Positions 42,017 through 49,937 of a DNA stretch of 58,372 bases are shown here, piece after piece. Both the position numbers and the translations under genes were made by a program. The stretch spans positions 1 through 58,372 of the forward strand of contig NZ_BNBC01000058.1 in the NCBI RefSeq assembly GCF_014654675.1, written 5' to 3'. The DNA comes from Streptomyces spiralis (GTDB taxonomy: Bacteria; Actinomycetota; Actinomycetes; Streptomycetales; Streptomycetaceae). Each line of letters opens with the position of its first letter. Position 1 is the first letter of the stretch. The notes below the pieces were generated by a model. That model saw only the letters and a list, made by a program, of their open reading frames with translations. It was not told where the DNA came from and ran no database searches.

Positions 42017-43303
42017 GTGCTCAGAAAAGAAATCAACGAGCTGCTCACTCAGACCGGTCCGGGAACACCGATGGGCGAGTTGTTCCGCCAGTACTGGATC
42101 CCCGCACTGCTCGCCGAGGAACTCCCGGAGAACGACTGCCCGCCCGTGCGCGTCAAGCTGCTGTCGGAGCGCATGGTCGCCTTCCGCGACAGCGAGGGCC
42201 GCTACGGGCTGGTGGACGAGTTCTGCGCGCACCGCGGGGCCTCCCTGTGGTTCGGCCGCAACGAGGGCTCCGGCCTGCGCTGCCCGTACCACGGCTGGAA
42301 GTACGACGTGACCGGCCAGTGCGTCGAGGTGCCCTCCGAGGCCGACAACAGCAGCTTCTGCCAGAACGTCCAGCTCACGTCGTACCCGCTGGTGAAGATA
42401 GGCGACGTGCTGTGGACCTACATGGGGGACGCGGCGACCCAGCCGCCGCTGCCCGAGTTCGAGTGGATCCACGTACCTGCGGAGCAGACCTACACCTCCA
42501 AGCGCTGGCAGCAGTGCAACTGGCTGCAGGCCTTCGAGGGCGGCATCGACTCCAGCCATGTCACGTTCCTGCACTCCGGCGGTCTGAAGACCGACCCGCT
42601 GTTCCGGGGCGCCAAGGGCAACGAGTACAACATGAACGACACCAAGCCCTTCTTCGAGGTCGCCGACAGCGACGGCGGGCTCTTCGTGGGCGCCCGGCGC
42701 AACGCCGAGGAGGGCAAGTACTACTGGCGGATCACGCCCTATGTGATGCCGGCGTTCACCATGGTCCCGCCGCGCGGCGACCATCCGGTGCACGGCCATT
42801 TCTGGGTGCCGATCGACGACGAGAACTGCTGGACCTACTCCTTCGACTACCACCCCGTACGGGCCCTGACCGAGACCGAGCGGCAGGCGATGATCGACGG
42901 CCACGGCGTCCACAGCAAGAACATCCCGGGCACCTACCGGCCGGTCGCCAACATGGACAACGACTACCTCATCGACCGTGAGGCACAGAAGCGCGGCGAG
43001 ACCTACTCCGGCGTGGCCGGCATCGCCATGCAGGACGCCTCCCTCCAGGAGAGCATGGGCCCGATCGTCGACCGCACCAAGGAGCGGCTGGTGCCCGCCG
43101 ACAGCGGCATCATCAAGGCCCGCCAGAAGCTGCGCAAGGCCGCCGTCGCGCTGCGCGACGAGGGTGTCACCCCGCCCGGGGTGGACCCGGAGCACCACCG
43201 GGTCCGGTCGGCGGCCGTGGTGCTGCCGCAGGCGGAGTCCTTCCTGGACTCCTGCCGTGACGCGGTGAAGGTCACCCCCGGCGTCCCGCAGACCACGGTG
43301 TGA
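42017..43303 (+). CDS. Rieske oxygenase, phthalate-4,5-dioxygenase type large subunit
   Basis: 428 residues. Rieske cluster ligands C70, H72, C89, H92 (CAHRGAS..RCPYHGW) and mononuclear iron site D178, H181, H186 (FEGGIDSSHVTFLH). The opening NELLTQTGPGTPMGELFRQYWIPALL closely matches phthalate 4,5-dioxygenase oxygenase (Pht3/OphA2) and relatives that hydroxylate or demethylate aromatic carboxylates. GTG 42017 follows AAAGGGA. It is in operon with ferredoxin, a Rossmann-like protein, a PanB-like protein and a hydrolase. No small beta subunit is present, consistent with this alpha-only class. Confidence 0.93.
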   Translation: MLRKEINELLTQTGPGTPMGELFRQYWIPALLAEELPENDCPPVRVKLLSERMVAFRDSEGRYGLVDEFCAHRGASLWFGRNEGSGLRCPYHGWKYDVTGQCVEVPSEADNSSFCQNVQLTSYPLVKIGDVLWTYMGDAATQPPLPEFEWIHVPAEQTYTSKRWQQCNWLQAFEGGIDSSHVTFLHSGGLKTDPLFRGAKGNEYNMNDTKPFFEVADSDGGLFVGARRNAEEGKYYWRITPYVMPAFTMVPPRGDHPVHGHFWVPIDDENCWTYSFDYHPVRALTETERQAMIDGHGVHSKNIPGTYRPVANMDNDYLIDREAQKRGETYSGVAGIAMQDASLQESMGPIVDRTKERLVPADSGIIKARQKLRKAAVALRDEGVTPPGVDPEHHRVRSAAVVLPQAESFLDSCRDAVKVTPGVPQTTV

Positions 43304-43304
43304 G

Positions 43305-43787
43305 ATGGCGACGGCGACCATGCATGTGAGCGAGAGCGCCCGCGCCGCCTCCGCGGCCGAGTCGCGCTTCCGTATCGACGTCCCGATCGCACCGGCCCGC
43401 GCCGCCCGCGTCGTCGCGCTGGACGAGCGGGCGGCCTCGGTGGCGCGCCGCCTGGCCGAACGCCCCTGGGCGCACGCCCGGTTCTACACCGGCGGCGCCG
43501 CGGACGGGCTGCTGCACGAGCTCGACGGGACGGCCACCCCGCTGGAGGAGGCCCTGACGGGCAGCGACGTGGTCGTCGTCCTCGCCACCGAGGACGGCGG
43601 CCGGGCCACCGCGGCGGCGATCGGACGGATCTGCGGCCGCCGCGGGATCACCACCGCGGGGGTCGTCCTGGGCGACGGCTTCGAGGCCGACGACGCCATC
43701 GCCGCCCTGCGGCCGTACGCCCGCGTACTGCTGCTGTCCGCCGACGAGAGCGACACCCTGGAACTGCTCACCGCCCTCAGGGTCTAG
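43305..43787 (+). CDS. Unknown Rossmann-like protein in the Rieske operon
   Basis: 160 residues, starting one base after the Rieske stop. The sequence suggests an alpha/beta fold: VVVVLATEDGGRATAAAIGRICGRRGITTAGVVLGDGF, then VLLLSADESDTLELL. No classical nucleotide motif, catalytic triad or membrane segment is seen. The region resembles the nucleotide-binding half of FtsZ/tubulin-like or small-molecule-binding folds only in a general way. Tight coupling to the Rieske and PanB-like genes implies a pathway role. Confidence 0.7.
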   Translation: MATATMHVSESARAASAAESRFRIDVPIAPARAARVVALDERAASVARRLAERPWAHARFYTGGAADGLLHELDGTATPLEEALTGSDVVVVLATEDGGRATAAAIGRICGRRGITTAGVVLGDGFEADDAIAALRPYARVLLLSADESDTLELLTALRV

Positions 43788-43800
43788 GAGGCCGTAGGAC

Positions 43801-44634
43801 ATGTCCGAGAAGGTCACGCTGCGCGGTCTGCGGCGGATGAAGGACGAGGGGCGCAAGATCGTCGGAGTGGTGGCCTGGGACTGCCAGGTCGCGCGCATCG
43901 TGGACCGGGCCGGGGTGGATCTCGTCTCGGTCGGCGACACGGTGGGCGTGAACCTGTGGGGGCACGACAACCCCTTCGAGGTGACGATGGATCAGATGAT
44001 CACGGTCGCCCGAGCGGTCCGGCGAGGGGTCGAACGAGCCCTGCTGAGCGTCGACTTCCCGTTCGGGCCGCTGCAGCAGGGCACCGCCGACGCGGTGCGG
44101 GCGGCCGTCCGGTTCGTCAAGGAAGCCGGGGTCGACATGGTCAAGCTCGACGCGGCCGCCGACTTCCCCGAGGCGGTCGAGGCGATCACCCGCGCCGGCA
44201 TCCCGGTGTTCGCGCAGTTCGGCATCACCCCGCAGACCGCGCTGCGCTACGGCGTCGAGTACAACGCGGTGCCCACGTCGGCCGACCAGGTGCCGGTGGA
44301 GATGAGGGACGCCATGGTGGCGCAGGCCAAACGGCTCGAGGAGGCCGGTGCCGCCCTGCTCAACTTCACCAATTCCGGTCCCGTGGTGGGCGCCGCCGTC
44401 GCCGAGGCCGTCCGTGTGCCCGTGGTCGGCGGCTTCGGCGGCGGCCCGTGGCTCGACGGGCGGATGCGCATGGCCCACGCGGCCATCGGCTACGCCGCCT
44501 CGGCGCTCGACGATCCGCCGGACACCTACGCCAACGTCGCCCGGATCATGTTCGACGCGATCACGGCCTACGCCGCGGACGTGCGAGCGGCACGCCAGGT
44601 CGCCGGCGGTGTACCCGTCCCGCCGGCGGCCTGA
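43801..44634 (+). CDS. PanB-like (ketopantoate hydroxymethyltransferase family) protein lacking key catalytic residues
   Basis: 277 residues of the PanB branch of the PEP mutase/isocitrate lyase superfamily: VDLVSVGDTVGVNLWGHDNPFEVT, SVDFPFG and MVKLDAAAD. Metal ligands D46 and D85 remain, but the third ligand Glu is Asp (117), the His of GHLGLTP is Gln (139), and the catalytic Glu of LECVP is Thr (190, in LLNFTNS). It is therefore unlikely to make ketopantoate. A C-C lyase or aldolase acting on a keto acid is plausible. Start ATG 43801 lies 13 bp after the previous gene. Confidence 0.85.
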   Translation: MSEKVTLRGLRRMKDEGRKIVGVVAWDCQVARIVDRAGVDLVSVGDTVGVNLWGHDNPFEVTMDQMITVARAVRRGVERALLSVDFPFGPLQQGTADAVRAAVRFVKEAGVDMVKLDAAADFPEAVEAITRAGIPVFAQFGITPQTALRYGVEYNAVPTSADQVPVEMRDAMVAQAKRLEEAGAALLNFTNSGPVVGAAVAEAVRVPVVGGFGGGPWLDGRMRMAHAAIGYAASALDDPPDTYANVARIMFDAITAYAADVRAARQVAGGVPVPPAA

Positions 44635-44664
44635 CCAGTCGGCCGAAGCGAAAGGAGCAACATC

Positions 44665-45516
44665 GTGCCCATCGCCGTCGTCGACGGGATCGCCACCCGC
44701 TACGAGGTGGCGGGATCGGGGCCGCCTCTGCTGATGTTCTCGCCCGGAGGCTTCGACTCCAGCCTGGAGAGCTGGCGGACGGTGGGGATCTACCGCCGTC
44801 TGCGCCTGCTCGACCACCTCACGGAGAAATTCACCTGCGTCACCTTCGACCGGCGCGAGTCCGGCCGGTCCGGGGGCCGGCTGGAACGGATCTCCTGGGC
44901 GGACTACGTCCGCCAGGGCGTCGGCCTGCTCGACCACCTCGGGATCGAACGGGCGCACCTGATGGGCGGCTGCGTGGGCTGTTCCACCGCCGCCGCCCTC
45001 GCGGTCGCCCATCCGGAGCGGGTGCTCAGCATGGTGCTGTACTCCCCGGCGGGCGGGGTGAAGTACCGGATGAAGCAGCACGAGCGGTTCCGCCATCACC
45101 TCGGCCACGCGGACGAGCACGGCCTCGCCGAAGTGGTCTCCCTGGTGCGCGGCTCGGATGCGGGGTTCACCAAGGACCCCCGCGTCGGACCCTGGGCGCA
45201 CGTCATCCGAGCGGACCCCGGCTTCGCCGACGCCTACGCGCGCACCGACCCCGACCGCTACCGGACGGCCGTCACCGGCATGGCCCGGCTGCTGTTCGAC
45301 CGTGACACCGTGCCCGGCGCGGAACCGGAGGACCTGCTCGGGCTCGACGTCCCGGCCCTGATCGTGCCGGGACAGGACACCTCCCACGCGCCGTCGGCCG
45401 CGCGCTACTTGCAGGAGTGTCTGCCGGTCAACGAGTACTGGGACGTGCCGGTGGCCGAGCAGACCGAGGAGTCGGCTCCCGCCCGGGTGCTGGAGTTCCT
45501 CGGCCGGGTGCCCTGA
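44665..45516 (+). CDS. Alpha/beta hydrolase with Cys nucleophile elbow
   Basis: 283 residues. The nucleophile elbow reads GGCVGC (101-106), so Cys103 replaces the usual Ser, as in dienelactone hydrolases. FDRRESGRSGG follows strand 4 as in MhpC-like enzymes. Candidate Asp in VPALIVPGQDTSHAP. No obvious C-terminal catalytic His is seen (it may be the His of TSHAP), so activity could be atypical. GTG 44665 follows AAAGGAG. Last gene of the Rieske operon; hydrolysis of a lactone or ring-fission product is plausible. Confidence 0.85.
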   Translation: MPIAVVDGIATRYEVAGSGPPLLMFSPGGFDSSLESWRTVGIYRRLRLLDHLTEKFTCVTFDRRESGRSGGRLERISWADYVRQGVGLLDHLGIERAHLMGGCVGCSTAAALAVAHPERVLSMVLYSPAGGVKYRMKQHERFRHHLGHADEHGLAEVVSLVRGSDAGFTKDPRVGPWAHVIRADPGFADAYARTDPDRYRTAVTGMARLLFDRDTVPGAEPEDLLGLDVPALIVPGQDTSHAPSAARYLQECLPVNEYWDVPVAEQTEESAPARVLEFLGRVP

Positions 45517-45530
45517 CCGCGCGGGAAACC

Positions 45531-45565
45531 GGGCGCGGCCGCGAAGGAAGGACGCGGCCGCGCCC
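45531..45565. terminator. Bidirectional convergent terminator
   Basis: Perfect 13-bp stem GGGCGCGGCCGCG / CGCGGCCGCGCCC with a nine-base loop, between the hydrolase (+) and RpiB-like (-) genes. Confidence 0.85.
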
Positions 45566-45573
45566 TGCTTCCG

Positions 45574-46029
45574 TCACCGCTGCCGCCCTTCCTCTCGTTC
45601 CAGCGCGGCGATCTGCTCCAGCCGCCGCGCGTGGACGCCGCCGTTGAACGGGGTGGACAGCCACGTCTCGACGATCTCCTCGGCAAGCTCCGGGGAGAGG
45701 ACCTTGGCGGCCAGCACGAGGACGTTGGAGTCGTTGTTGCCCCGGGAGATCCTGGTGCTCCACAGATCGTGGCAGAGCCCGGCGCGTATTCCCCGGACCT
45801 TGTTGCAGGCGATGGTCTCGCCGAGCCCGCTGCCGCCGAGCACGATGCCGCGCTCGGCGGTGCCGTCCACCACCTGCCGGCACACCTCGGCGCACAGCGG
45901 CGGATAGTCGACCGTCTCCTCGGAGTGGCTGCCTCGGTCGTCGACGGTGTGCCCGTGCGCCGTCAGCCAGGCGGTGAGGCGGGCCTTGAGGGCGTGGCCG
46001 TTGTGGTCGGCGGCGATGGTGATGCGCAT
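45574..46029 (-). CDS. RpiB/LacAB-family sugar-phosphate isomerase-like protein
   Basis: 151 residues: ITIAADHNGHALKARL with phosphate-site residues, VLGGSGLGETIACNKVRGIRA and NDSNVLVLAAKVLS. The active-site Cys of the E. coli type is absent, while Glu71 in GSGLGE marks the mycobacterial subtype that uses Glu as base. In this island it may isomerise another hydroxy- or keto-acid. Downstream gene of a two-gene unit with the divergent Pht5-like protein. Confidence 0.85.
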   Translation of the reverse strand: MRITIAADHNGHALKARLTAWLTAHGHTVDDRGSHSEETVDYPPLCAEVCRQVVDGTAERGIVLGGSGLGETIACNKVRGIRAGLCHDLWSTRISRGNNDSNVLVLAAKVLSPELAEEIVETWLSTPFNGGVHARRLEQIAALEREEGRQR

Positions 46030-46065
46030 GGGAGTTTCCCTCCGACGTCGGACAGCGGGACCGGC

Positions 46066-47016
46066 TCAGGCGATCAGCGTGCGCGTGCCCTCGGCGAACA
46101 GCGTGTCCAGCGGCATGGGACGGTCCAGGATGCGCTGGTCGACGGCGTGCCGCAGCAACTCCTCAAGGACGGCGCGGTTGGGTTCCATGCCGTACGGCAG
46201 TGGATCCGTGCCCGTCGTCTCCAGCACCCGCCGGTACATGCGGTCCGTCGCGGTGGGGGAGTCGATGGCTCCGCGGCGCAGCCGGTCCACGTACAGCTGC
46301 TTGGCGCGCGCGAACGCGTCGAAGACCAGCTCACCCAACTCGGGTCGCGCTTCCAGCAGTTCGTCGCGGATCACGATCAGGTGGTTGATCGGATAGAGCC
46401 CGCGTTCACGCAGCGCGGTGAAGCCCGCCTCCTGGGAGTCGGGGATCAGCGGGGCCAGGGCGGGGGAGTCGGGCCGGGGTCCGATCACCGCGGCCAGGTC
46501 GCCGGCGAGCACCATGTCCTCCAGTGACCCGCCCGGCTCCATGGGGACGACGTTGGCCGGCGGCCGGTACTCCGCCACGTGTTCGTCGCCCGACAGCACC
46601 CAGGTGACCTGGTCGAGGTCGACGCCGTACTCCTCCCGCAGGACGGCCCGCGCCCACACCCCGGTGGTCACCGTGTAGCCCCGGCTGACACCGACCCTGC
46701 GGCCCTGAAGGTCCTTGGGGCCGCGCACGTCCGAGGCCGGATCGTGGAAGATCGCGCCGTGGTGGAAACCGCGCACCAGGAAGACCGGCACCGCGGTGAA
46801 CCGTGCGCCGTGCGCCTTCGCCACCAGATAGGTCGTCAGGGCCATCTCGCTGACGTCGAACTCCAGGCCCCGCACCATGCGCCGGAACGCGTGGACGAGT
46901 ACGGGCACCTCCTCGAAGTCGAAGCGGAAGCCGCGGGGAGTGACCTCCCCGGTCTTGAGGGCCTCGTTGTTGCCCTGTGTGCGGGTCACGGTCCTGAGCT
47001 GAGGTAGGGCCATCAT
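46066..47016 (-). CDS. Divergent Pht5-family protein (4,5-dihydroxyphthalate decarboxylase-like)
   Basis: 316 residues of the binding-protein-like fold to which Pht5 belongs: FDFEEVPVLVHAFRRMVRGLEFDVSEMALTTYLVAK, FLVRGFHHGAIFHD, GPKDLQGRRVGVSRGYTVTTGVWARAVLREEYGV and GLYPINHLIVIRDELLE. No signal peptide, so it is not an ordinary transporter protein. It is much less like true Pht5 than the protein at 49938. ATG 47016 or 47013 may be used; no Shine-Dalgarno, and operator site 6 lies only 16-35 bp upstream, suggesting a very short leader. Confidence 0.8.
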   Translation of the reverse strand: MMALPQLRTVTRTQGNNEALKTGEVTPRGFRFDFEEVPVLVHAFRRMVRGLEFDVSEMALTTYLVAKAHGARFTAVPVFLVRGFHHGAIFHDPASDVRGPKDLQGRRVGVSRGYTVTTGVWARAVLREEYGVDLDQVTWVLSGDEHVAEYRPPANVVPMEPGGSLEDMVLAGDLAAVIGPRPDSPALAPLIPDSQEAGFTALRERGLYPINHLIVIRDELLEARPELGELVFDAFARAKQLYVDRLRRGAIDSPTATDRMYRRVLETTGTDPLPYGMEPNRAVLEELLRHAVDQRILDRPMPLDTLFAEGTRTLIA

Positions 47017-47031
47017 GGCCGGAAAGGTAGC

Positions 47032-47051
47032 ATGGTTAGTCCATAAGTCCA
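47032..47051 (-). promoter_or_regulatory. Composite operator site 6 (Pht5-like / ADH divergent promoter)
   Basis: Minus-strand TGGACTTATGGACTAACCAT. Located between the divergent pht5-like (-) and alcohol dehydrogenase (+) genes, 16-35 bp from the former start and 60-79 bp from the latter. A repressor here could block both. Confidence 0.85.
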
Positions 47052-47110
47052 TAGACTGCGTCCCGGTGGTCCCGGTGGGACACCACACCGAACCGTGAGG
47101 AGACGACGTC

Positions 47111-48226
47111 ATGGCGGAACACGTGCTGGCGGCGGTCAGAACGGCCCCCGGGCGGACGGAACTGCGTGAGTTCCCGATGCCGGACATCCCCGACGACGGG
47201 GCCCTGCTGAAGGTGGAGGTCGCCGGGATCTGCGGCACCGACGTGAAGATGTACGGCAAGCCGCCGTTCGCCGACCCGGTGATCATGGGGCATGAGAACG
47301 TCGGCGTCATCGCCCGGGCCGGACGCACCTTCACCGAGCGCAAGGGCCTGGCCGAGGGCGACCGGGTCTTCGTCGAACACTACGTCGGCTGCTACCGGTG
47401 CGAGTGGTGCCACCGGGGCGAGTACCGGCACTGCGAGGCCACCGACTGGCGCACCAACCCCGACGCCCGCCGCTACGGCTACACCTCGGCGAACCACCCC
47501 TACCACCTCTGGGGCGGTTTCGCGCAGTACCTCTACCTGCCGTGGAACGCGGTGACACACCGTGTGCCCGACGGCGTCTCGGCCGAACTGGCCGGCCTGG
47601 TCACCCCGTTGTCGAACGGCATCGAGTGGGCACTGGTCACGGCCGGCGTCGGCTACGCCTCCACCGTCCTCATCCAGGGACCCGGTCAGCAGGGCCTTTC
47701 CCAGGTCGTCGCCTGCAAGCAGGCCGGCGCCTCCCTGATCATCGTCACCGGCACGACACGCGACGCGGCGCGGCTGTCCCTGGCCCGGGAGCTGGGCGCC
47801 GACCACGTCATCGACGTGACGCAGCAGGACGCCCTCGCCCGGGTCCTGGAGATCACCGGCGGACGCGGCGTCGACGTCGTCCTGGACTGCACCGCGGGCG
47901 CGGGCACCGCACCCGTCCTGCTCGGCATCGACGCACTCAAGCGACGCGAGGGCACCATGGTGGTCCAGGGCGAACTGGCCGCCTTCCCCGACTTCCCGCT
48001 CAAGAAGCTCACGGAGAAGTCCATCGCCCTCAAGAGCGCCCGCGGCCACAGCTACCGCTCCTGCGAACTTGCCCTGGAGCAGCTCGCCTCGGGCCGCTTC
48101 CCGCTGGAGAAGCTCAGCACCCACAGCTTCCCGCTGGCCGAGGCCGACCGCGCCATCCGCACCGTCGGCGGCGAGACGGGCGAGGACGCCGTGCACGTCT
48201 CCCTGCTGCCCTGGGCGGCGGCATGA
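47111..48226 (+). CDS. Zinc-dependent alcohol dehydrogenase (MDR family)
   Basis: 371 residues. Catalytic zinc Cys in GICGTDVKMYG, His-Glu in MGHENVG, and structural zinc Cys cluster CYRCEWCHRGEYRHC. The NAD(P) loop VLIQGPGQQGLSQVV departs from GxGxxG (GPGQQG). Related to threonine/sorbitol dehydrogenases. First gene of the ADH - LigK-like - LigJ-like - Pht5 operon, so it may oxidise a dihydrodiol, hemiacetal or hydroxy-acid intermediate. Confidence 0.88.
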   Translation: MAEHVLAAVRTAPGRTELREFPMPDIPDDGALLKVEVAGICGTDVKMYGKPPFADPVIMGHENVGVIARAGRTFTERKGLAEGDRVFVEHYVGCYRCEWCHRGEYRHCEATDWRTNPDARRYGYTSANHPYHLWGGFAQYLYLPWNAVTHRVPDGVSAELAGLVTPLSNGIEWALVTAGVGYASTVLIQGPGQQGLSQVVACKQAGASLIIVTGTTRDAARLSLARELGADHVIDVTQQDALARVLEITGGRGVDVVLDCTAGAGTAPVLLGIDALKRREGTMVVQGELAAFPDFPLKKLTEKSIALKSARGHSYRSCELALEQLASGRFPLEKLSTHSFPLAEADRAIRTVGGETGEDAVHVSLLPWAAA

Positions 48227-48918
48227 GCGTCGTCGTCCGCAACCCGCGCCGCGCCGACCGCGCGATCGTCGACGCCCTCGCCGGAATCGGCGCCGCCACC
48301 GTCCACGAGGCCCAGGGCCGTACCGGACTCCTCGACACCGCGCTGCGCCCCGTCTGGGCGGGTGCGCACATCGCGGGCACCGCCGTCACCGTCAGCGTGC
48401 CGCCCGGGGACAACTGGATGCTCCATGTCGCCGTGGAGCAGTGCCAGGACGGCGACGTCCTCGTGGTGGCCCCCACATCACCGTCCCAGGCGGGCTACTT
48501 CGGCGACCTGCTCGCCACCGCGGTCGCCGCGCGGGGCGTGCGGGGCCTGGTCATCGACGCCGGCTGCCGGGACGTGGCCGACCTGCGGCGCATGGGCTTT
48601 CCCGTCTGGGCCCGGCACATCAGCGCCTACGGCACGGTCAAGGAGACCCTCGGCGACGTCAACACCCCCATCGTCTGCGGCGGTCAGCGGATCGACCCCG
48701 GCGACGTGATCGTCGCCGACGACGACGGCGTGGTCGTCGTGCCCCGCCGCGCGGCCGGCGCGGTGCTCACGGCCTGCCGGGCCCGGGAGGAGAAGGAGGC
48801 CGCCAACCGCAAGCGCTACGCGAGCGGCGAGCTCAGCCTCGACGTGGGCGCGATGCGCGAGCGACTCGCCCGCAAGGGCCTGACCTACGTCGACCAGGAG
48901 CCGAACCATGATCATTGA
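48223..48918 (+). CDS. 4-carboxy-4-hydroxy-2-oxoadipate aldolase-like (LigK/GalC, RraA family)
   Basis: 231 residues. GLVIDAGCRDVADLRRMGFPVWARHISAYGT, TPIVCGG and DVIVADDDGVVVVPRR match the CHA aldolases LigK/ProA/GalC, including the Arg-Asp of GCRD that bind substrate and metal. These split 4-carboxy-4-hydroxy-2-oxoadipate into pyruvate and oxaloacetate. The ATG overlaps the ADH stop (ATGA). Being directly beside a LigJ-like hydratase, which makes that substrate, strongly supports this reaction. Confidence 0.88.
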   Translation: MSVVVRNPRRADRAIVDALAGIGAATVHEAQGRTGLLDTALRPVWAGAHIAGTAVTVSVPPGDNWMLHVAVEQCQDGDVLVVAPTSPSQAGYFGDLLATAVAARGVRGLVIDAGCRDVADLRRMGFPVWARHISAYGTVKETLGDVNTPIVCGGQRIDPGDVIVADDDGVVVVPRRAAGAVLTACRAREEKEAANRKRYASGELSLDVGAMRERLARKGLTYVDQEPNHDH

Positions 48919-49930
48919 CGTGCACGGCCACTACACCACCGCCCCGAAGCAGCACCAGGCCTTCCGCGACGCCCAGCTCGCCCGCCTCGCCGACCCGTCG
49001 CTGCCCGCCCCCCGACCCGCCGCGATCAGCGACGACGCGATCCGTGAGAGCGTGCGGAACAACCAGCTCAAGCTGCTCCGGGAGCGCGGCGGCGACCTGA
49101 TGCTCTTCTCGCCCAAGGCCTCCGGCATGGAGCACCACGTCCCGGACCCGGCCACCGCACGGGCCTGGGCGCGTGCGAACAACGACCTCGTGCACCGCGC
49201 CGTCGAACTGTTCCCGCGGCACTTCGCGGCCGTCTGCCAGCTGCCGCAGACACCGGGCGGCAGCCTCGACGACGCGACAGCCGAACTGCGCCGCTGCGTG
49301 GAGACGTTGGGCTTCGTCGGCTGCAACCTCAACCCGGACCCGTCCGGCGGCCACTGGACCTCGCCGCCGCTCACCGACCCCTACTGGTTCCCCCTGTACG
49401 AGGCGATGACCGAGCTGGACGTGCCCGCGATGGTGCATGTCTCGGCGTCCTGCAACCCCAACTTCCATGCGCTGGGCGCCCATTACCTCAACGCGGACAC
49501 CTCGGCGTTCATGCAGTTCGTCGAGGGCGACCTCTTCTCCCGCTTCCCGACGCTGCGGTTCGTCATCCCGCACGGCGGGGGAGCGGTGCCCTACCACTGG
49601 GGCCGCTATCGGGGGCTGGCCGTGCGGCTGGGCCGGCCCGACCCGGCCGAGCTGCTGAGGAACAACGTCTTCTTCGACACCTGTGTCTACCACCAGGCCG
49701 GCATCGATCTGCTGCACCGGGTCATCGGCGCCGACAACATCCTGTTCGCCTCCGAGATGCTGGGCGCCGTACGCGGTGCCGACCCGGACACCGGCATCCC
49801 CTGGGACGACACGAAGACGTACGTCGACCGCACCGGGCTCACCGACGACGAGCGCCACAAGGTCTACGAGGCCAACGCCCGGCGCGTCTACCCGCGCCTG
49901 GACGCACGGCTGACCGCGGAAGGAAGGTAA
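48908..49930 (+). CDS. ligJ: 4-oxalomesaconate hydratase-like amidohydrolase (LigJ)
   Basis: 340 residues, very similar to Sphingobium LigJ as I recall it: MIIDVHGHYTTAPK, NLNPDPSGGHWTSPPLTDP, GAHYLNADTSAFMQF, VIPHGGGAVPYHWGRYRGLA and NARRVYPRLDA. Metal ligands H6 and H8, the His of MVHVS and the Glu of FASEM are present. It hydrates 4-oxalomesaconate to 4-carboxy-4-hydroxy-2-oxoadipate in protocatechuate 4,5-cleavage and gallate pathways. It overlaps the LigK-like gene by 11 bp. Confidence 0.92.
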   Translation: MIIDVHGHYTTAPKQHQAFRDAQLARLADPSLPAPRPAAISDDAIRESVRNNQLKLLRERGGDLMLFSPKASGMEHHVPDPATARAWARANNDLVHRAVELFPRHFAAVCQLPQTPGGSLDDATAELRRCVETLGFVGCNLNPDPSGGHWTSPPLTDPYWFPLYEAMTELDVPAMVHVSASCNPNFHALGAHYLNADTSAFMQFVEGDLFSRFPTLRFVIPHGGGAVPYHWGRYRGLAVRLGRPDPAELLRNNVFFDTCVYHQAGIDLLHRVIGADNILFASEMLGAVRGADPDTGIPWDDTKTYVDRTGLTDDERHKVYEANARRVYPRLDARLTAEGR

Positions 49931-49937
49931 CCCGCCC

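Noticed and set aside
43801..44634. Pantothenate biosynthesis gene panB
   Set aside because: Catalytic Glu and His positions are substituted and the genomic context is catabolic.
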